Assembly: GCA_963576565.1 (NCBI GenBank)
Contig: OY755042.1
Location: forward strand, 5,632,112 to 5,696,111
Direction of reading: 5' to 3'
DNA length: 64,000 nt
Source: Aspidapion aeneum
Taxonomy: Eukaryota > Arthropoda > Insecta > Coleoptera > Brentidae
Made by a program: the position numbers and the translations under genes. A model generated the notes under the pieces. The model ran no database searches. It was not told where the DNA came from and saw only the letters and a program-made list of their open reading frames with translations. Positions 1-12,294 of the stretch are shown one piece after another. Position 1 is the first letter of the stretch; each line of letters begins with the position of its first letter.

Positions 1-403
1 TTCGTTTGCAATACATAGATAATGTTTATTGTCCACGTTTACTGTTAATCCCCATTTTTGGTATTCTTCAGGTAAATTTCCTATCATATACTTCATGTCT
101 TCTTTATAATTAGCTACAATTACTTGAACGTCACCAAACTGTAGTGTGTATATGGTAAATTGGTCGTTAAGTTGTATTCCCATGCCGTGTACTTTACGTT
201 TCCAGTTTTTTAGAGCTACTGCGATATATATTTTAAAAAGATTTGGGGAGATACAACATGCCTGTCTTAAGCCTTTCATTACTAGAATTTCTTTTGAAAG
301 TCGATTTTCAATTTTAATTTTAGATCTTGACTCTTCTTGATTGGTCTGTTCTAACACTGTTTATAATTTTTTTACTGGAATGGTTTCATATGCTTTTGAC
401 ACA
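1..403 (-). mobile_element. LINE (non-LTR retrotransposon) fragment, cut by window start
   Basis: The stretch aligns by eye with 30231-30660, where the same strand carries a reverse-transcriptase (RT) coding region read on the minus strand. Shared landmarks are the runs around positions 105-185 and 295-330. Compared with that copy it has lost roughly 80 bases after about position 335, and its frames are broken. It is a dead internal piece of the same LINE family as the copies at 28.1, 29.6 and 36.0 kb. The left end lies outside the window, so its length is unknown. Confidence 0.75.
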
Positions 404-1686
404 ACATAACCAGTGGCGGTTTCTCCATAAGTGCAAATGTGCACGTGCACTCCCAAATTTTACTTAAAAAAATATTAAACTTTGATCATTCCTTAATTTA
501 ATTCATAATTACCCCAAAAGAAATTCACTAAAGACTGGAATATAATCTAGGAATTAATACCTGATGTATGTGTTTGTATTCGTGTTCAAACTCTGCATCA
601 AACAACCATATACGGAATATTACGTATATGCAAACGACGCTTTTATTTACTGGAACCAAATTCTATGCACACTAGATGTTATGTCGCATGCTAATTACAA
701 AATATAGATAGACAGGACGACATGTCCCAATAGAATTTTACAGTACATAGAATCTGAACCTTCCTTCTGCACGGCGCGTATACAAAGACCAGCCTCGATG
801 CCGCCCGCACCCCCGTGATGACCCCTGCGTCGTCGGTTCGCGTTGCATGTTAGAGCAGATCACCGGCACTTTTAATTCGTGCGCTTAGTAGTTGTGTGTG
901 CAACGATTAGTTTTGCCAGTATCGAGTAGATACTGAAACTTCCTATTCGAGTATCAGATATTTTGTATTCGGTACTAAGTAATCATTATATTATCGGTAA
1001 ATCCAATAAATACTGAGATTTGAAATTTTAAGTACTAAGTATGCAAAAAATAAAAATATTGATGTTTTACATGTTTGTAGTTTTTGAAGTGTAAACTTCT
1101 TTAGGCGCGTTTAGCAGTTTTGGTGGGTAGTGAATTCAACTGAGCCGTCAGGCTCGGCTATGTAACGCTCATTCGGGTGAAATCGGCTCGAGTCGACTAA
1201 CTGTGAGAAACATTCAGCGAGCGATATGACGATGCAGATGAAGGCCAGTATTCAGAAGAGTTCGGTTCAGTCCGCTTTGCAGAATATGTTATGGGCCAGT
1301 ATTATTAATTTCGCCTTGTTTACAGTTCTGCCGTGTGGTCTTAAGCACACACAATTTTTTTTATTACGAAAATGTAGATATATTAATCTGGGGAATTTTG
1401 ACAATGGCGGAAGTTTCTAATTCTGATAGCATTAGCGTGCAATATTTAAATACAATTAAATTTTCATCTTTGCCATTAGAGGAGAAAATAAACTAGGTGT
1501 GATAATTTATTATTTATTTATAAAAACAATAATAATAGGTAGGTAACTAATATCTAACTAAATATCTCATTTTTTAATTATTGGCTTTAAATTATATGAT
1601 ATGACGGCCCACTCGAAGGCCCAAAAAGTTAGCGTGGCACTGAAAAAAGGTTTTCGCCTGCGCCGCAATTTTTATTTTTATTTTTT
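404..1686. other. Unassigned intronic or 5' sequence
   Basis: No exon or recognised element was found. A small GTGCACGTGCAC palindrome lies near 436-447 and a short GC-rich stretch near 770-850. The start of this interval (CAGTGGCGG at about 411) looks like a transposon terminus, but I found no partner end. Confidence 0.4.
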
Positions 1687-3210
1687 GGTGTACAGCGTGT
1701 CCCATTTTCGATGGGATTAAATGGGAAACTCGGTTATTATTAAAGATATCGATTTTCTGATTGCACCTTACCGTGCTCTTTTTTGGAGCCCTTAAAAATG
1801 GTGTAATTAGATTTTTGCTATACCCCGTGGTTTCGCTAATACAGGGAGTTTTTGAAAAAATTGCATTTTAATTAATTCCTTGTATCTCGCTTATTTTGCA
1901 AGATATTTTTATTCTGTAAAAACCTTTCTATGGCAACTTTTTTAGAGCAAAATAATGACGTTGTCAATTTTTTAAAATATTGTTTAGTTTTTGAGATATG
2001 GTATTTATCATAAAAAAATTAAATACGGACCTGGATTTTTTTTATTACTACTTTGATTGGTTCCATGCTATTATTACCTTAAAATGATAAAACTTTAATA
2101 TTTTTTTGATTTAAGGTTAAAAAAAACTATTTAATATTTGAAAAAAAAAATTATAGTCCGAACCTGGAAATTTCCAACGTAATTATAAATTAAAAATTGC
2201 AAGACACCCTAGTTGAACGATTTTTAGTTTATCTGTTTTGAAATGATAATTAAAAGATTTATAAATAAAGTAGAACACGTTAAAAAGTTACAAAAATAAT
2301 ATCATACTAATTATTTGATGGTAGCACAGCCGGTCGTGAAATTTACAAAACAAAAGCGTGGAATTGACATTGTCATTTTTGTGAATAGCTTAAAATTATT
2401 TTAAACTGGCTAGATCGACCATATCCAGATTTTGAAAAATATGATATTTTTGACTGCTTCATTCAAGCAACAAAATCCCAATATTTAAATGGCAGAAATA
2501 TTTTTATGCAAAATGCGTTAAGAAAAATTACTCAAAAATGCCAACAATGTCTTACACATAATGGTAATCAGCAAAATTAGTTATTTTTTATAATTTGTTT
2601 TCTTTTTTGTAGACTTTGTTTCAAATAAATCTGTAAATTAACGTAAAACCATATTATTATGCTAAGTATCAAAACAGTTAAACTAAAAATTGTTTATCTA
2701 GCAATTTTTAATTTATATTTATGTTGAAATAATACAGGTTTGGACTAATTTTTTTTTTAAATATTAAATATTTTTCTTTTACCTTAAAACAAAAAATTTT
2801 AAAATTTTTATTATTTTATGATAATACTAGCATGAAACCAATCAAAATAGTAATAAAAAAAATCCAGGTCCGTATTTAATTTTTTTATGATAAATACCAT
2901 ATCTCAAAAACTAAACAATATTTTAAAAAGTTGACAACGTCATTATTTTCTTCTAAAAAAGTTGCCATGAAAAGGTTTTTACAGAATAAAAATATCTCGC
3001 AAAATAAGCGAGATACAAGGGATTATTAAAAATACAATTTTTTCAAAAACTCCCTGTATTAGCGAAACTACGGGTATAGCAAAAATCTGATTACGCCATT
3101 TTTAAGGGCTCAAAAAAAGAGCACGGTAAGGTGCAATCAGAAAATCAATATCTTTAATAATAACCGAGTTTCCCATTTAATCCCATCGAAAATGGGACAC
3201 GCTGTACACC
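1687..3210. repeat. Foldback element with ~480-bp inverted arms
   Basis: The left arm (about 1687-2166) and right arm (about 2735-3210) are reverse complements over nearly their whole length. The outer ends read GGTGTACAGCG and CGCTGTACACC. Arms carry scattered mismatches and small indels, so the insertion is not recent. The interior is AT-rich with no coding potential. The right end stops 91 bases before the first hemocytin exon. The superfamily cannot be named from the termini alone. Confidence 0.85.
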
Positions 3211-3301
3211 CCCAAAGCCTTTTATCACGCGCCGCCATAACTGGACTTAAATATTAAAATATCAAAAGAGGTCAGCGTGATGCTTTAATTATTTCTTTTA
3301 G

Positions 3302-3641
3302 GACCTAAATGTGATACCAAATTTATTACCAGCATCCAGTGCAGAACCGTTACAAGTCACATACCTGCCAAAGAATCCGGCCATGATGTGGAATGCAGTC
3401 TGGAGAGGGGCTTGTTTTGTCAGTCGCATGATTTGCTCAACAGCCCCTGTCCCGATTTCGAAGTGCGCGTTTTATGCGAATGTTCCGGCCTGAATGTCAA
3501 AGTTTGCGACGTGTTGAGCCCGTTTCAAGCGCACCCAACTAATTGTCAAAAATATATGCAGTGTCTTGACACCCACAATGGACTGGAGTTGATTGAGCAA
3601 GAATGTGGATTGGGATTGTTGTTTAATCCTATAACTACAAA
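3302..3641 (+). CDS. Hml: Hemocytin/hemolectin-like, exon 1 of 10 in window: WxxW-like module plus start of chitin-binding domain
   Basis: Hemocytin/hemolectin proteins are large secreted adhesive proteins of insect blood cells that act in clotting and nodule formation. The exon follows a pyrimidine-rich acceptor ending TTTTAG and ends at donor GTATGT. Its first two bases complete a codon from an exon outside the window, so this is not the gene start. The frame reads PKCDTKF, then a cysteine pattern with GLFCQS and FEVRVLC that resembles the Mucin-2 WxxW repeat. A peritrophin-type chitin-binding domain (CBM14) follows, from VCDVLSPF to LLFNPITT, and finishes in the next exon. It leaves two bases that pair with the first base of exon 2 to make Lys. 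Other ATG-led frames here are shadows: they ignore the splice sites and lack the cysteine pattern. Confidence 0.88.
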
Positions 3642-3660
3642 GTATGTTCATTTTATCTAT

Positions 3661-3870
3661 GGTGTGACAATTAAATTTTAAGACTGACCCCCGTACTAAA
3701 AGGTTTTAAATCTCCTCGATTAGGGCGGTTGGAGTTATTTACCTTGATGTGCGTTCTGCTACTGCGCGCAAGCTTGTCGCCTTTCCTGGAGCCGTATTCA
3801 CGAGTCGTTAAATACCGAGATGAATTCCAAGACGTGCGCAAGCGTTGATCTGTCACTTCTGCCAACCAAT
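3661..3870 (+). mobile_element. Mariner terminal fragment (inverted repeat plus 5' leader)
   Basis: The sequence starts GGTGTGACAATTAAATTTT, the form expected of an irritans-type mariner terminal repeat, and is followed by a leader that matches the reverse complement of 21000-21172, next to a mariner transposase remnant. No transposase follows here; homology fades by about 3800-3870. It begins only about 20 bases after the exon 1 donor. Confidence 0.7.
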
Positions 3871-3965
3871 CAACTGAGAGATATTTCAGTATGGTTTTAT
3901 ACAGCAAAACTTTAATAATTTCCAGTTTTTTTTTTATGAAAATTCGTCGTTTTTGTGCTGTGAAA

Positions 3966-4190
3966 ATGCCGGTGACGTGCAAGTTGTGTGACAAATTATT
4001 TAGTGCCCAATTTAATTTGAATAAACACTGTCAAAGTAAACATGGCATACAAAAACAAAGGTATTCCTATGCAGAAAGTGTTTTTATGTTTAGATGCCTA
4101 GAATGTAAATGCTCCTTCCCAAAAAACTTGGATCTGTGTGATGATTTGAAATACACAATCAAGAAATACTTGAAGAAACATTGGAGTTGA
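3966..4190 (+). pseudogene. C2H2 zinc-finger protein fragment
   Basis: A 74-codon frame reads MPVTCKLCDKLF and continues to a His-rich end, giving Cys-x2-Cys, twelve residues, then His-x4-His, which is a C2H2 zinc finger. A second FRCLEC start follows, but its histidine half is not convincing. There is no second complete finger and no splice signals linking it to hemocytin. It sits between a mariner end and a foldback, so it may be transposon-carried or a retrocopy remnant. The parent gene is not recognised. Confidence 0.5.
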
Positions 4191-4393
4191 GAGTCAATAC
4201 TCCCATGGCAAAACAAAATAAACGTGAAATGCATAAGATCATATAGAAGAAATACTGCATATACCTCAAAAAATATTAATCGCAGCACGTAGATATTGTA
4301 TATTTTTGAAATCAGAAAGAAAAGACGAATCTTAAAATGCAAAAATATACAGGGTGTTCCCTCTCAAAAAATCGACTTCATTGTCACACTCTG

Positions 4394-5284
4394 TACAGGG
4401 TGTCCCAAATTCGTTGTTTTTTTGTGGTGTCGGGTATTTCTAGGGGAGATAGAAATAAACTGACCCCCATTTGCGACGCTCAAAATTCAAGAGAAGCCTA
4501 AAGGTGAAAACCACATTTAGATATAGCAAGCCGTTTTTAAGCTACGGAGTGTTTTTGTCTGCATTTTGGGAGGGGGTCTATAACTTTTTTGTTTATGAAA
4601 ATTTTGTTTTTCTGTAAATAGCTTTCTTATAGATCTTTTCTTGAAGAATTGACAGATGTAAACGATTTTTATGTATCTCTTTTGGTTTTTAAAATATTGC
4701 ATAAAGTTGTTATTTTTCTTACAGAATCACTCTTTTTTTATTCGATTTTTAAAATCAGCTTAAAATTTCCTTTAAAATGATGTATCACACTCAATATTTT
4801 ATTTTTTTATTGTTTTCTTTATTTTTATTTTTGAATCACCTCTTTATTATTTTTTTATTTTTATAATTTTATAATATTAAAATATTTTAAACCCATTAAG
4901 CAAACTAAAATATGTGGTAAAAATAAAAAAAAATACAAAAATATAAAGAAATAAAGGGATCCTCCCATAATATGTGATATCTCAAAAACAAAACGTGACA
5001 AATGAAATTTAATTTAACAGTTGAATTCCTCTTAAAAAACTGTCTTAAGAATTTTTTCACAGAAATAAAAAATATTAATAAATAAACAAGTTATAGACCC
5101 CTTCCCAAAATGCAGACTTTTTAAAAACACCCCGTAGTTTAAAAACGGCTTGCTATATCAAAATGCGATTTTCACCTTTAAGCTTCTTTTAAAATTAGAA
5201 TGTCGCAAAGGGGGATCAGTTTTTTTAGCCCCTCTAGAAATACCCGAAACCCCCCAAAACATCGAATTTGGGTCACTATGTACA
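4394..5284. repeat. Foldback element, ACAGGGTGTCCCA family, copy A
   Basis: The left arm (about 4394-4585) begins TACAGGGTGTCCCAAATTC and is matched in reverse by the right arm (about 5090-5284). The interior is AT-rich and non-coding. The right half resembles 13230-13583, so both belong to one family. Arms differ at many sites. Confidence 0.8.
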
Positions 5285-7737
5285 TGGTGACGGATAGAAA
5301 AAAATTATGTTTTCTTTTAAAGTTGTCATAATTAACCAAAAAAATCTCAATTTATTTTCAATGATAAAGTTGCTGAGTGCTCCGGTTATAAAAAACCACC
5401 CGGTACCGACATAAAATCATACCTAAAAATTAGAATTGACCATTATTTTATACCTTGAATTTTTTATTATACGTTAAGCTCTTCAATCTCGCACCAATCA
5501 GGGTATTCGCGCCAATAATTTAAATTAGACATTTTGACGTTAATTTTGGCGCATGCTCCTTTGGTGGAATTCATCTCGGTATTTAACGACTCGTCCGTAT
5601 TCTTCAAAGTTTGTGAAAGGGAGTGCTCCCGGGAACGTTCCCGGGAAATCAAACTCACTTTTTCTCCCGGGAATAAAAATGACGTATTCTTGAACGCTCG
5701 AAGCGGTTTGTTAGTGCAGGGTTTAGAATCACGCCGTGCAACTCCAGTGCACAACGTTGCCGCGTATCTCGCAACTAACCAAAGTGCGTTTTATGCCATT
5801 TTATTTTTGAATTCAGGAAGTTTTTTTTTAAATTAGGGACTTATCCCAAGTAACATTATTACCACTCAAGGTTTTATTAATTTGGTTCCTAGGTTATTTA
5901 GAGGGTGCTGTTATGGGTTTTAGGATCAATTTGGCTACATAAAGGTAATTTATATTACCAGTTACCTGAAGGAGTGTTATACAACCAAAAAGTGATGTAT
6001 AAAGGGAGCATAATAAAACTGATATTCCTTCTGTTCCTTTTAGATACTTTTTGTTTTATTGATTTCTGATTTATAAAGATGGTCTTATAAAACCATTTTA
6101 CCTAAAGTTTTTAAAAAGAAATAAATATAAACTTTGGTCATTTAGTTTTTTTCATTACTTTAGGTCATCACAAAAGTGTTTTATAATAGAGCTAAAAGGT
6201 TATCTTATATCCTTTTGTTTTTATAGTTACCAGTAGTTTAAAAGTAAATATGATTAGATAGGCGGCCATATAGAACCTAGTTTCCTTAAGGTTTTTAAGA
6301 GTGGTAAATATAAACTTTAGACTTTTGGTTTTTGCCATTATTTTTAGGCATTTTAAAAAGGTTTTATAGGAAGGCTTAAAGGTAAACTTAATTATTTTGT
6401 ATTTATAGTTACCCATAGCTGTATATTAAACATTATTTAAATAGGCGGCCATATAAAACCTTGTTTCCTTAAGGGTTCTAACAGAAGTAAGTAAATACTT
6501 TCGTGTTTTATTTTTTTAGGTATTTCTTGTAAAAATAATAGATATACCTTGGTACAGATTGGTACCTACCTATTGCAAGATTAATTATTTAAAGCCCAAT
6601 AATTAATAATTGTTGAGTTTCCGTCCTCCTGGGTAAGACACCCAGGCCTAGATAAGGCCTATTTAGATGACCAATATAAGAGGTTGCCCTCCAACCTGCA
6701 GGCACAACGAATATCATTGCACTGGCCCTCTCGATTGTGTCGAAATTGCACGAAAAAAACATTTAAAAGTGTTCAATTATACGCTTTTAAACACTTTAAA
6801 AACAAATACAAAAAATTTAAGTGAGGTTATGTTGACTATGTTTACATTGTTCTTTTTTGTTGGTTTCTTTAGGGCACTCAAAAATCCTAGTTGCGATACA
6901 GTAACAAATAAAACCAAGTTACCACTACAAAACCATAATGGCATATATAAATTTATTTAAAAAATATTGTAAAGAGAAAATATTTATCTAGTCGTTTTAG
7001 CAGTGTTTTTTAACAATAATTTTACTTTAATTTTGATTTATGTAAACCAAACAGACTTTTTTAACGGTGAATAGTGTAAATGATTTTTTTTTTAATTTTA
7101 AATATTTGTTATTTTGTTATCAAAAAACTATTAAAAAGCATTCTTGAGGTGGCGCGCTTGTTTTGAGAGCTTTTCAGATACGATTTTATCAGAAAAATAA
7201 ATCTGGCAGGCAATTTGATCATCAACAAAACGACAAACTCGGTATATTTTTATGTGATAAAATAATTTTGGGACTTTGACATTTTTGGCAATTTTGTGAC
7301 CTAAATTATTTTATATAGCCATTGTGAATCTAAAATATCGCCATAGCTTTTATAGGAAAACTTCTTTACTCTAAAGGTATTATGGTATTTAACAGAATCG
7401 CCAGGATACCAAATTACCAAATCTAGTTTTATAATAGGATAGAGGACGTTTCTAAGTTGCTTTTTGAACCTGGCATAATAGCTTTAGGCTCTAAAAGGTT
7501 CTATACTGGTGGAACCGCTAGAGGGCGAAGCTGGAGTTTATTTCTTATAGTTTTATAGTGAGTTTAATACATAGGTTGCCACCACCAATTGGGGAGTCCC
7601 ATTTAGGAGGTATATAAGGGTAATGGGAACGTGCTAGCGACCAAACATTGAAACTAATGGTTTTAAGGAAAGGCGCTGGCAACCTTTTAGCTTCTGCTAT
7701 AAATAAAGAAATGTTATTTGGGATTGCAAATAAAACC
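5285..7737. repeat. Intronic sequence with a diverged ~185-bp direct repeat pair and a perfect short palindrome
   Basis: A perfect 20-base palindrome lies at 5627-5646. Around 6180-6480 two units share the TAGGCGGCCATATA block (about 6259 and 6443) and its flanks, a spacing near 185 bases. Long open frames here have no domain I recognise and no splice context. Confidence 0.5.
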
Positions 7738-7910
7738 AGGCAGTAATAGTGCCGGGCACTATTCTGACAGTTTTCCATTGAAAACTGACAGTTGATCTTT
7801 CAAAATTGAAATACCAAAGTCGAATTTATAAATCCAGTAGTTTATTTTCCATTAATAATGGCGGCACTTTTAATTCCGGCTCTTATAATACACAAAGGCC
7901 TAATTTTGAA
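7738..7910 (+). repeat. Dispersed repeat, copy 1
   Basis: It matches 63335-63500 in the same orientation. Shared blocks include the GACAGTTGATC segment, the ATACCAAAGTCGAAT segment and the ACACAAAGGCC end. No coding potential or terminal structure is visible, so class and limits are unknown. Confidence 0.6.
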
Positions 7911-8553
7911 AGAAGACAGCTGTTCTTATAATGGGAAACTGTCGAATAGTGCACAATTAGTACCTGGCTTTATTGGAATAAGTCCTTAATTATTTAAAAA
8001 AAATTTAGCTTTAGGGAGTCCTGGCTCGAGACCCTCCCCTTGGTGCGCCTATGTCTACACAAAAATAACTCACATTTATTTCTGTGAGTTATTTTTAGGC
8101 CAAATTGAATTATGATTATTAATGTTTAAGACTTTGTTTATACAGGCCTATTAAAGTGCTTTTATATAAGCACAGTTTAAAAATTTTGTTGTAAGAACAC
8201 TACATTATACATTATTTTAAACCGCCTTTAGGTTCAGATAAACGCGTTTATCTCTAGTTTCAAATTAATAAACACGCGGCTTTTCTCACTTCTAAAATGT
8301 AATATAATGTATTCTATGCGGTACCAAACTTAGACCATGAAAACACCAGCCGAATAGTAAAATTTGGTCAATATATCTCAAATTGTAAAATCGGACGATG
8401 AAGAGAACTAACCATTATCTTCTTTCGGTAAATAAGTAGGATATTGTATTTGTTTTGTATTGATGATATGATTTGAGATTTTTTTTTTGTTTTAATGGAC
8501 ATTTAAAATCACACTATGTATTTTATTACATGTAATGTAATTATATGTTAATC
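7911..8553. other. Unassigned intronic sequence
   Basis: Nothing recognisable except a short hairpin at about 8062-8097, built from AATAACTCACA and its reverse complement around a small loop. Confidence 0.4.
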
Positions 8554-9164
8554 CAGGGCTATCAAAACGGACGGGCCACGATCCTCCACTTTGTTGACGT
8601 CACATCCGGGGCTGATTTTTTTTTTGATAGTCACGTTACGACACAGCTGATTGTCTTTAAAATATTGAAGTTAGAATGACGGTTCATGAATATTTAATTT
8701 TTTTTAAATAACGCCGTTTTTGAGATTGTTTTTACTTTATTCTTGCAGAACATTTTTTTTTAAATGTATAGTAATCCTTAAGTTTTCATAGCCGCTTCAT
8801 TAGCTCACACAATAATTCAGTTTAAAGCAGAAGCAAATGTGACAATCACAGATGACAAAGTCAAATACATGTCAAATATAACAGTTGGCATGTGGTACAT
8901 GGCGGGTAATTTGAATTCAAAATAAGAAATGCTAAATCTTGAAGATTTTAACCTTTTAATCATGTTGCTTCCTTACAAACCTTTGGTGGAATATCGGGAT
9001 GGTGTCTGAGAATATTTCACTGAAATTTTGCAAAAATCTGTAGTGCCATTTTGAAAATATCATAAAAAAACGTCTGACCTTCCATAAGACCCAATGTAAA
9101 ATTCAGCCCCGGGAGAACAGCTGATTTTTTCAGGGTCGTGGCCTCTATTTTTGTCTTGGCTTTG
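8554..9164 (+). mobile_element. CAGGGCTATC non-autonomous DNA element, copy 1 (7-bp TSD)
   Basis: The element runs from CAGGGCTATCAAAAC to GGCTTTG and is flanked on both sides by GTTAATC (8547-8553 and 9165-9171). Its ends are imperfect long inverted repeats: each carries a GGCCACGA-type block about 20 bases in and a CGGGGCTGA block about 50 bases in. There is no transposase. A 7-bp duplication with CA...TG ends suggests a cut-and-paste superfamily such as P or a relative, but this is not settled. Confidence 0.9.
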
Positions 9165-9372
9165 GTTAATCTTCATTATTTTTACTGGTCAGTTGACCGA
9201 TCAAATGGGGTACTTTATTTTAACCTAACTATTGGTACCCGGTTTTGCATAATATACAGATCTTTAGTTTATGACCTATTTAAATTATTTCAAGTATTTA
9301 TTTTTTAATACAATGACAAAGAAACTCTTTATACACTGTTTCCCATTTAAAACTTTCCACCCGGAAATTTTT

Positions 9373-10077
9373 AGCTCACACATATACTATACTATAGTAG
9401 TGTGAGCTATGGTGATCCTAATTTTTTCGAGAAAAAAAAAGTTGCTCCGATTTCAAAATTTTTTATATATCTTTGCGTTTCAGATGATTTTGAAACTTTT
9501 TTGTTGCGCCGTCTCTCTGTCTGTCTGTCTGTCTGTATGTCTGTAACGACCAACGCGCATAACTCAAAAACCGCTTGGCCGATTTTAATGAAATTTGGTA
9601 CCTAGGCTGGGTCTTGGCTCGAGATGGTCCCATTTAAAAATGAAGAAAATCCACCTAACACAAACCAAATAAAAGGGTGGGGGTAGATTTCAAAAATTAG
9701 AGTTTATGTGAAAATATGGCGTGTGTGATATCAAACGAAAGGTAATTGAGTCTGCTCTTGAACAAAATACATTTTAATTTGTTTAAAAAAAAGGGTGGGG
9801 GTATATTTTAAAAATTAGAGTTTAAGTGAAAATATGGCGTGTGTGATATCAAACGAAAGGTAATTGAGTCCGGAGTTTAACAAAATACATTTTAGTTTTT
9901 GTTTTTATAGGATGGGGGTAGATTTCAAAAATTTGAGTTTAAGTCAAAACATGGCTTGTGTAATTTAGTCCGGAGTTGAATAAAATATATTTCAGTTTTT
10001 AGTTATATTAGCTCACACGTACACTATAACATAGTACCTAGTGTGAGCTTAGGGGCCCATATATTGGCAGAGTATTT
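9373..10077 (+). mobile_element. Hairpin-ended INE/Helentron-like element, copy 1 (shortest microsatellite)
   Basis: A 5' hairpin (9373-9408, AGCTCACAC...GTGTGAGCT) is followed by a conserved block, a short TCTG array (about 9511-9545), a block containing ACCGCTTGGCCG, and about three ~117-bp tandem units that begin near 9674, 9791 and 9909. A 3' hairpin (10010-10050) and a terminal block ending GGCAGAGTATT follow. No protein is encoded. Hairpins, microsatellite core and T-rich flanks are like INE/DINE-1-type non-autonomous Helentrons; the class call is inference. Confidence 0.8.
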
Positions 10078-11511
10078 TATCACGCACCACCTTCGAGGGG
10101 TATACTTTACCCCTAGATTTTGAAAAGGGACAGTGGGTCTAGTGATACCTTGTTGTGATGGTCTCTTAAAACCGTGTAAAAATTTCGAAAATCCATCGAT
10201 TAGTTTTTGAGAAATTTGATTAAAATTTTCAAATTTAACATATGTATAATAATGAATAATAAACTGGTACTTTTGATGAGCTTAATATCCGGAAATATTA
10301 AAACTATTTTAAGCTTGGGGAAGTTCAGCATGGCTGGTATTTGTTCTTTTGCGACTTTACTAAAGCACATTAGTATAATTCTTTTATAAAATCGTTTTCA
10401 AAAATTATTTTATTTATATTTTCAAATTTATTTTTTTCCTTTGAGGCCCTAATAATCTAACAACCTGTCACTTTGATAACACTGCTTAACAAGATTTTTG
10501 TCCCAAGCAAAAAAGTGCCTGATTCCCATATAATTCTGCATGCTGAAATCAACTATGTCTTTAGAATTCTCGATCACCCTTAGTTTTTATGTTCCGGTAT
10601 ATTCGATTACTTACCTAAAAAATACACGCGTAGCTATTACTAGAAGAGTCATTTAACAAAAAAACCTGTAACACGCAGTGCTATTTCATTATTTGTGAAG
10701 TGTAACAATAACTTTATGAAACTAGATATCTTAAAGTGTGGTTTGCGTCAAGGACTATAGACATAAAGGACTGCTTAGTTCCATTTAACCTGTGTTAACA
10801 AATTGTGCGGGGTGAGGAGAGCGGCGTGACGTCACCACTGGTGCTAAATCCTTTGTTTACGTTCGTTGTATATGATGTTATTCGTATTTTCAAGAGAGTT
10901 TTGTTGATATTTCGCTGAATAGTTTGTGTTCTTTGGATTGTTTCAGTGCAGTGCTACTAAGAAAAGACATATAAATAAACATTTTCACGTTTGGTTTGTT
11001 AACAGTGTGTAAAAATTCGATTCAGGACAGAGAAGAACGTTTGTTTACAGGGTAAAAAAATGGCCACGATTTTCTCAGCAAATGGGCTTCTTGTTTAATA
11101 ATATCTATCAAGAAAATTACAAAAGATTGTGAATTGAAAAGGAATATTTTTCTAAATTAAATATTATTATTTATATTAATATTTTTAATTTATTGTATGT
11201 ATCTGTACTTTTCTGTTTTTTTTTGTAAAAATGTAATAATAAATACGTTTTTTTATGTTCTATATTCCCGTTTTTCAATTATGTAATTAATAATCTCTTA
11301 ACAAGCTTTAAAAAGCGGTTGTAATAATTAAACTATACATTATGCGCATTTTTTTCTATTTGTTTTTGTCTATTTGTTAAGAACAATATTTGTGCTTTTC
11401 CTTTTTTAAATAAATCAATAAATTTTTCGTCTTCCTATATATCCGTTTTTAATTATTATCGCAAAATAATTTCTTTACATACTTTTAAAACAATTGGACA
11501 AATTATACAGG
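10078..11511. other. Unassigned intronic sequence
   Basis: AT-rich, with no exon, RNA gene or repeat with a partner in this window. A slightly GC-richer segment near 10800-10870 has no recognisable function. Confidence 0.4.
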
Positions 11512-12215
11512 GTGTCCCATAACTTGGGGGTCCTAGTGCAGCAGGTGATAGAGGAGGTTATTTCCGAAAAAAAGTTTATATAACATGGGGTCAACGCACA
11601 TGTTTTTAAGATATAGGATTTTTAATGTTAGAGGACTGGGGGAAAAAGGGTTTTGCTCAAAAAAACATTATCACAGACAGCTGAATACTCAGCTAGTTGT
11701 GATTCAAAAGTGTGATACTTATTTTTTAAATAAAATTACAAGTTAAGAAGATACAGGCTGTCAAAATTTCCTCCAAAAATGCATAAAAAAATAATGTTTT
11801 TTTTTTTTAAATTAATTTTTGCTTACTTGTTCTTTTAAAAAATATTAATAATATTTTATTTATTATTATGTGTCGCTAAAGGCTTGTTTTTATTAACAAA
11901 AAATATAAAAAAAACATTGCGTTTAATATGGCATTTATAAAAGTTTATACCAAAAAAATGGTTTTTTTCAAAAAAAAATTGACCGACTAATATTTTTCAA
12001 TATAAGTTTTATTTCAATTTATTGCTCTTGTTCTGATACACGACTTTACCCAATTTCATGCTTTTACTGCGTTTTTTGAAAAAGTTATTATCAAAAAAGT
12101 TTAAAAAATTGCTAAATTTGATGCTCTGTATCTCTACAAAGAAAGAGTTTTTACCCATGCATTATAGGAAGTTTTTTATCAGACATGACTTCCTCTATCA
12201 CCTGTTGGCATATGG
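11512..12215. repeat. Possible foldback or ACAGGGTGTCCCAT-type element
   Basis: It begins ACAGGGTGTCCCATAACTT. A short block near 11541-11560 (GGTGATAGAGGAGG) is mirrored near 12190-12205 (CCTCTATCACC). The arms are short and diverged, so limits and class are tentative. Confidence 0.4.
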
Positions 12216-12294
12216 CCCCTAAGGGAACGTCCTTAAATTACGTAACGCAAAAATTCAGGATTTTTAACTCCCCCCTCCCCCCCTCCCCCCCACG

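Noticed and set aside
411..850. Transposon starting CAGTGGCGG
   Set aside because: The start looks like a hAT-type end, but I could not find an inverted partner or target duplication.
5467..5754. 95-codon minus-strand frame and 100-codon plus frame over the same bases
   Set aside because: No recognisable domain, no splice context, and the interval contains a perfect palindrome and repeat-like sequence.
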